From Xanthobacteraceae bacterium (GTDB lineage: Bacteria > Pseudomonadota > Alphaproteobacteria > Rhizobiales > Xanthobacteraceae), in contig JASHYD010000659.1 of assembly GCA_030043175.1 (NCBI GenBank), forward strand, positions 1 to 6,020: DNA of 6,020 bases. Reading direction: 5' to 3'. Shown piece by piece: positions 5,787 through 6,020 of the stretch. The notes under the pieces were generated by a model that had not been told where the DNA came from, did not search any database, and worked only from the letters and a program-made list of their open reading frames with translations. Made by a program: the position numbers and the translations under genes. Within the stretch, counting starts at the first letter, position 1. Each line of letters opens with the position of its first letter.

Positions 5787-6020
5787 ATGACGGACACCAC
5801 CAACGAGCAGCAGCGCGACAAAAAAATTCTCACCGCCATCGTCAAGGAAATGGCTGAATCCATGACCGGTGCGCAGAGCACGAAGCATTGGGCGCATGAC
5901 GCTCTTTGGTTCGATTCCCGGCTTTTGCCTCGAGGGGCATCCAGCCGGCGCTGAGGATGTTCGACCGCGTATTCAGCGGGTTCACCTCGTGCAATATCGA
6001 CATCCTCGAAGAAGACGTCA
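5787..6020 (+). pseudogene. SnoaL/NTF2-like protein gene with a one-base deletion, 3' end outside window
   Basis: The frame starts MTDTTNEQQRDKKILTAIVKEMAESMTGAQ and continues KHWAHDALWFD to position 5915. After that the original frame gives SRLLPRGASSRR and stops at 5954. Shifting to the frame beginning CCG at 5918 restores a family-like continuation, PAFASRGIQPALRMFDRVF, then CNIDILEEDV to the window edge. The expected junction is D-I-P, and GAT-TC-CCG lacks exactly one base of GAT-ATC-CCG. The protein resembles SnoaL-like / DUF4440 NTF2-fold proteins, small cone-shaped domains that bind or isomerise small ligands; the substrate is unknown. It may be a real pseudogene, a recent mutation or a sequencing error. 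It is divergent from the LysR gene, its likely regulator. The frameshift is clear from the sequence; the family name is moderately sure. Confidence 0.75.

Overview
The window reads as GC-rich alphaproteobacterial DNA, most likely from a sphingomonad or a close relative. The evidence is a large HWE-type histidine kinase (a class concentrated in Alphaproteobacteria), high GC at third codon positions and GC-rich gene style. The species assignment is inference. No rRNA, tRNA or CRISPR array was seen.

Layout. (1) Positions 1-660, minus strand: the N-terminal 220 residues of an IS110-family DEDD transposase, running off the left edge. Upstream of its start (661 to about 900) lies the element's long non-coding end. 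It is full of nested hairpins, the position where IS110-group elements encode the bridge (seeker) RNA that guides their recombinase. (2) Positions 902-3475, minus strand: a complete orphan sensor kinase with a polytopic membrane module, a large extracytoplasmic sensor, one PAS domain and an HWE kinase domain. No response regulator is adjacent. (3) Positions 3476-4687: about 1.2 kb with no intact gene. It is a graveyard of mobile-element debris, holding the C-terminal helix-turn-helix of a serine recombinase (4266-4460), a second damaged copy of part of it (3757-3799), and another diverged repeat pair (4138-4200 and 4513-4575), so the region looks like a decayed partial duplication. (4) Positions 4688-5653, minus strand: an intact CrgA-type LysR regulator. 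It is divergent from (5) a SnoaL/NTF2-like small protein gene starting at 5787 on the plus strand, which carries a one-base deletion near 5915 and runs off the right edge. The LysR/SnoaL intergenic region holds a perfect 7+7 bp palindrome that is the obvious candidate operator.

How the parts relate. The LysR gene and the SnoaL-like gene form a plausible regulator-target pair. The kinase is an independent sensory gene with an IS110 element sitting within about 240 bp of its stop codon. The most distinctive feature is the structured IS110 leader: it may be a bridge RNA, and its last stem hides the transposase ribosome binding site.
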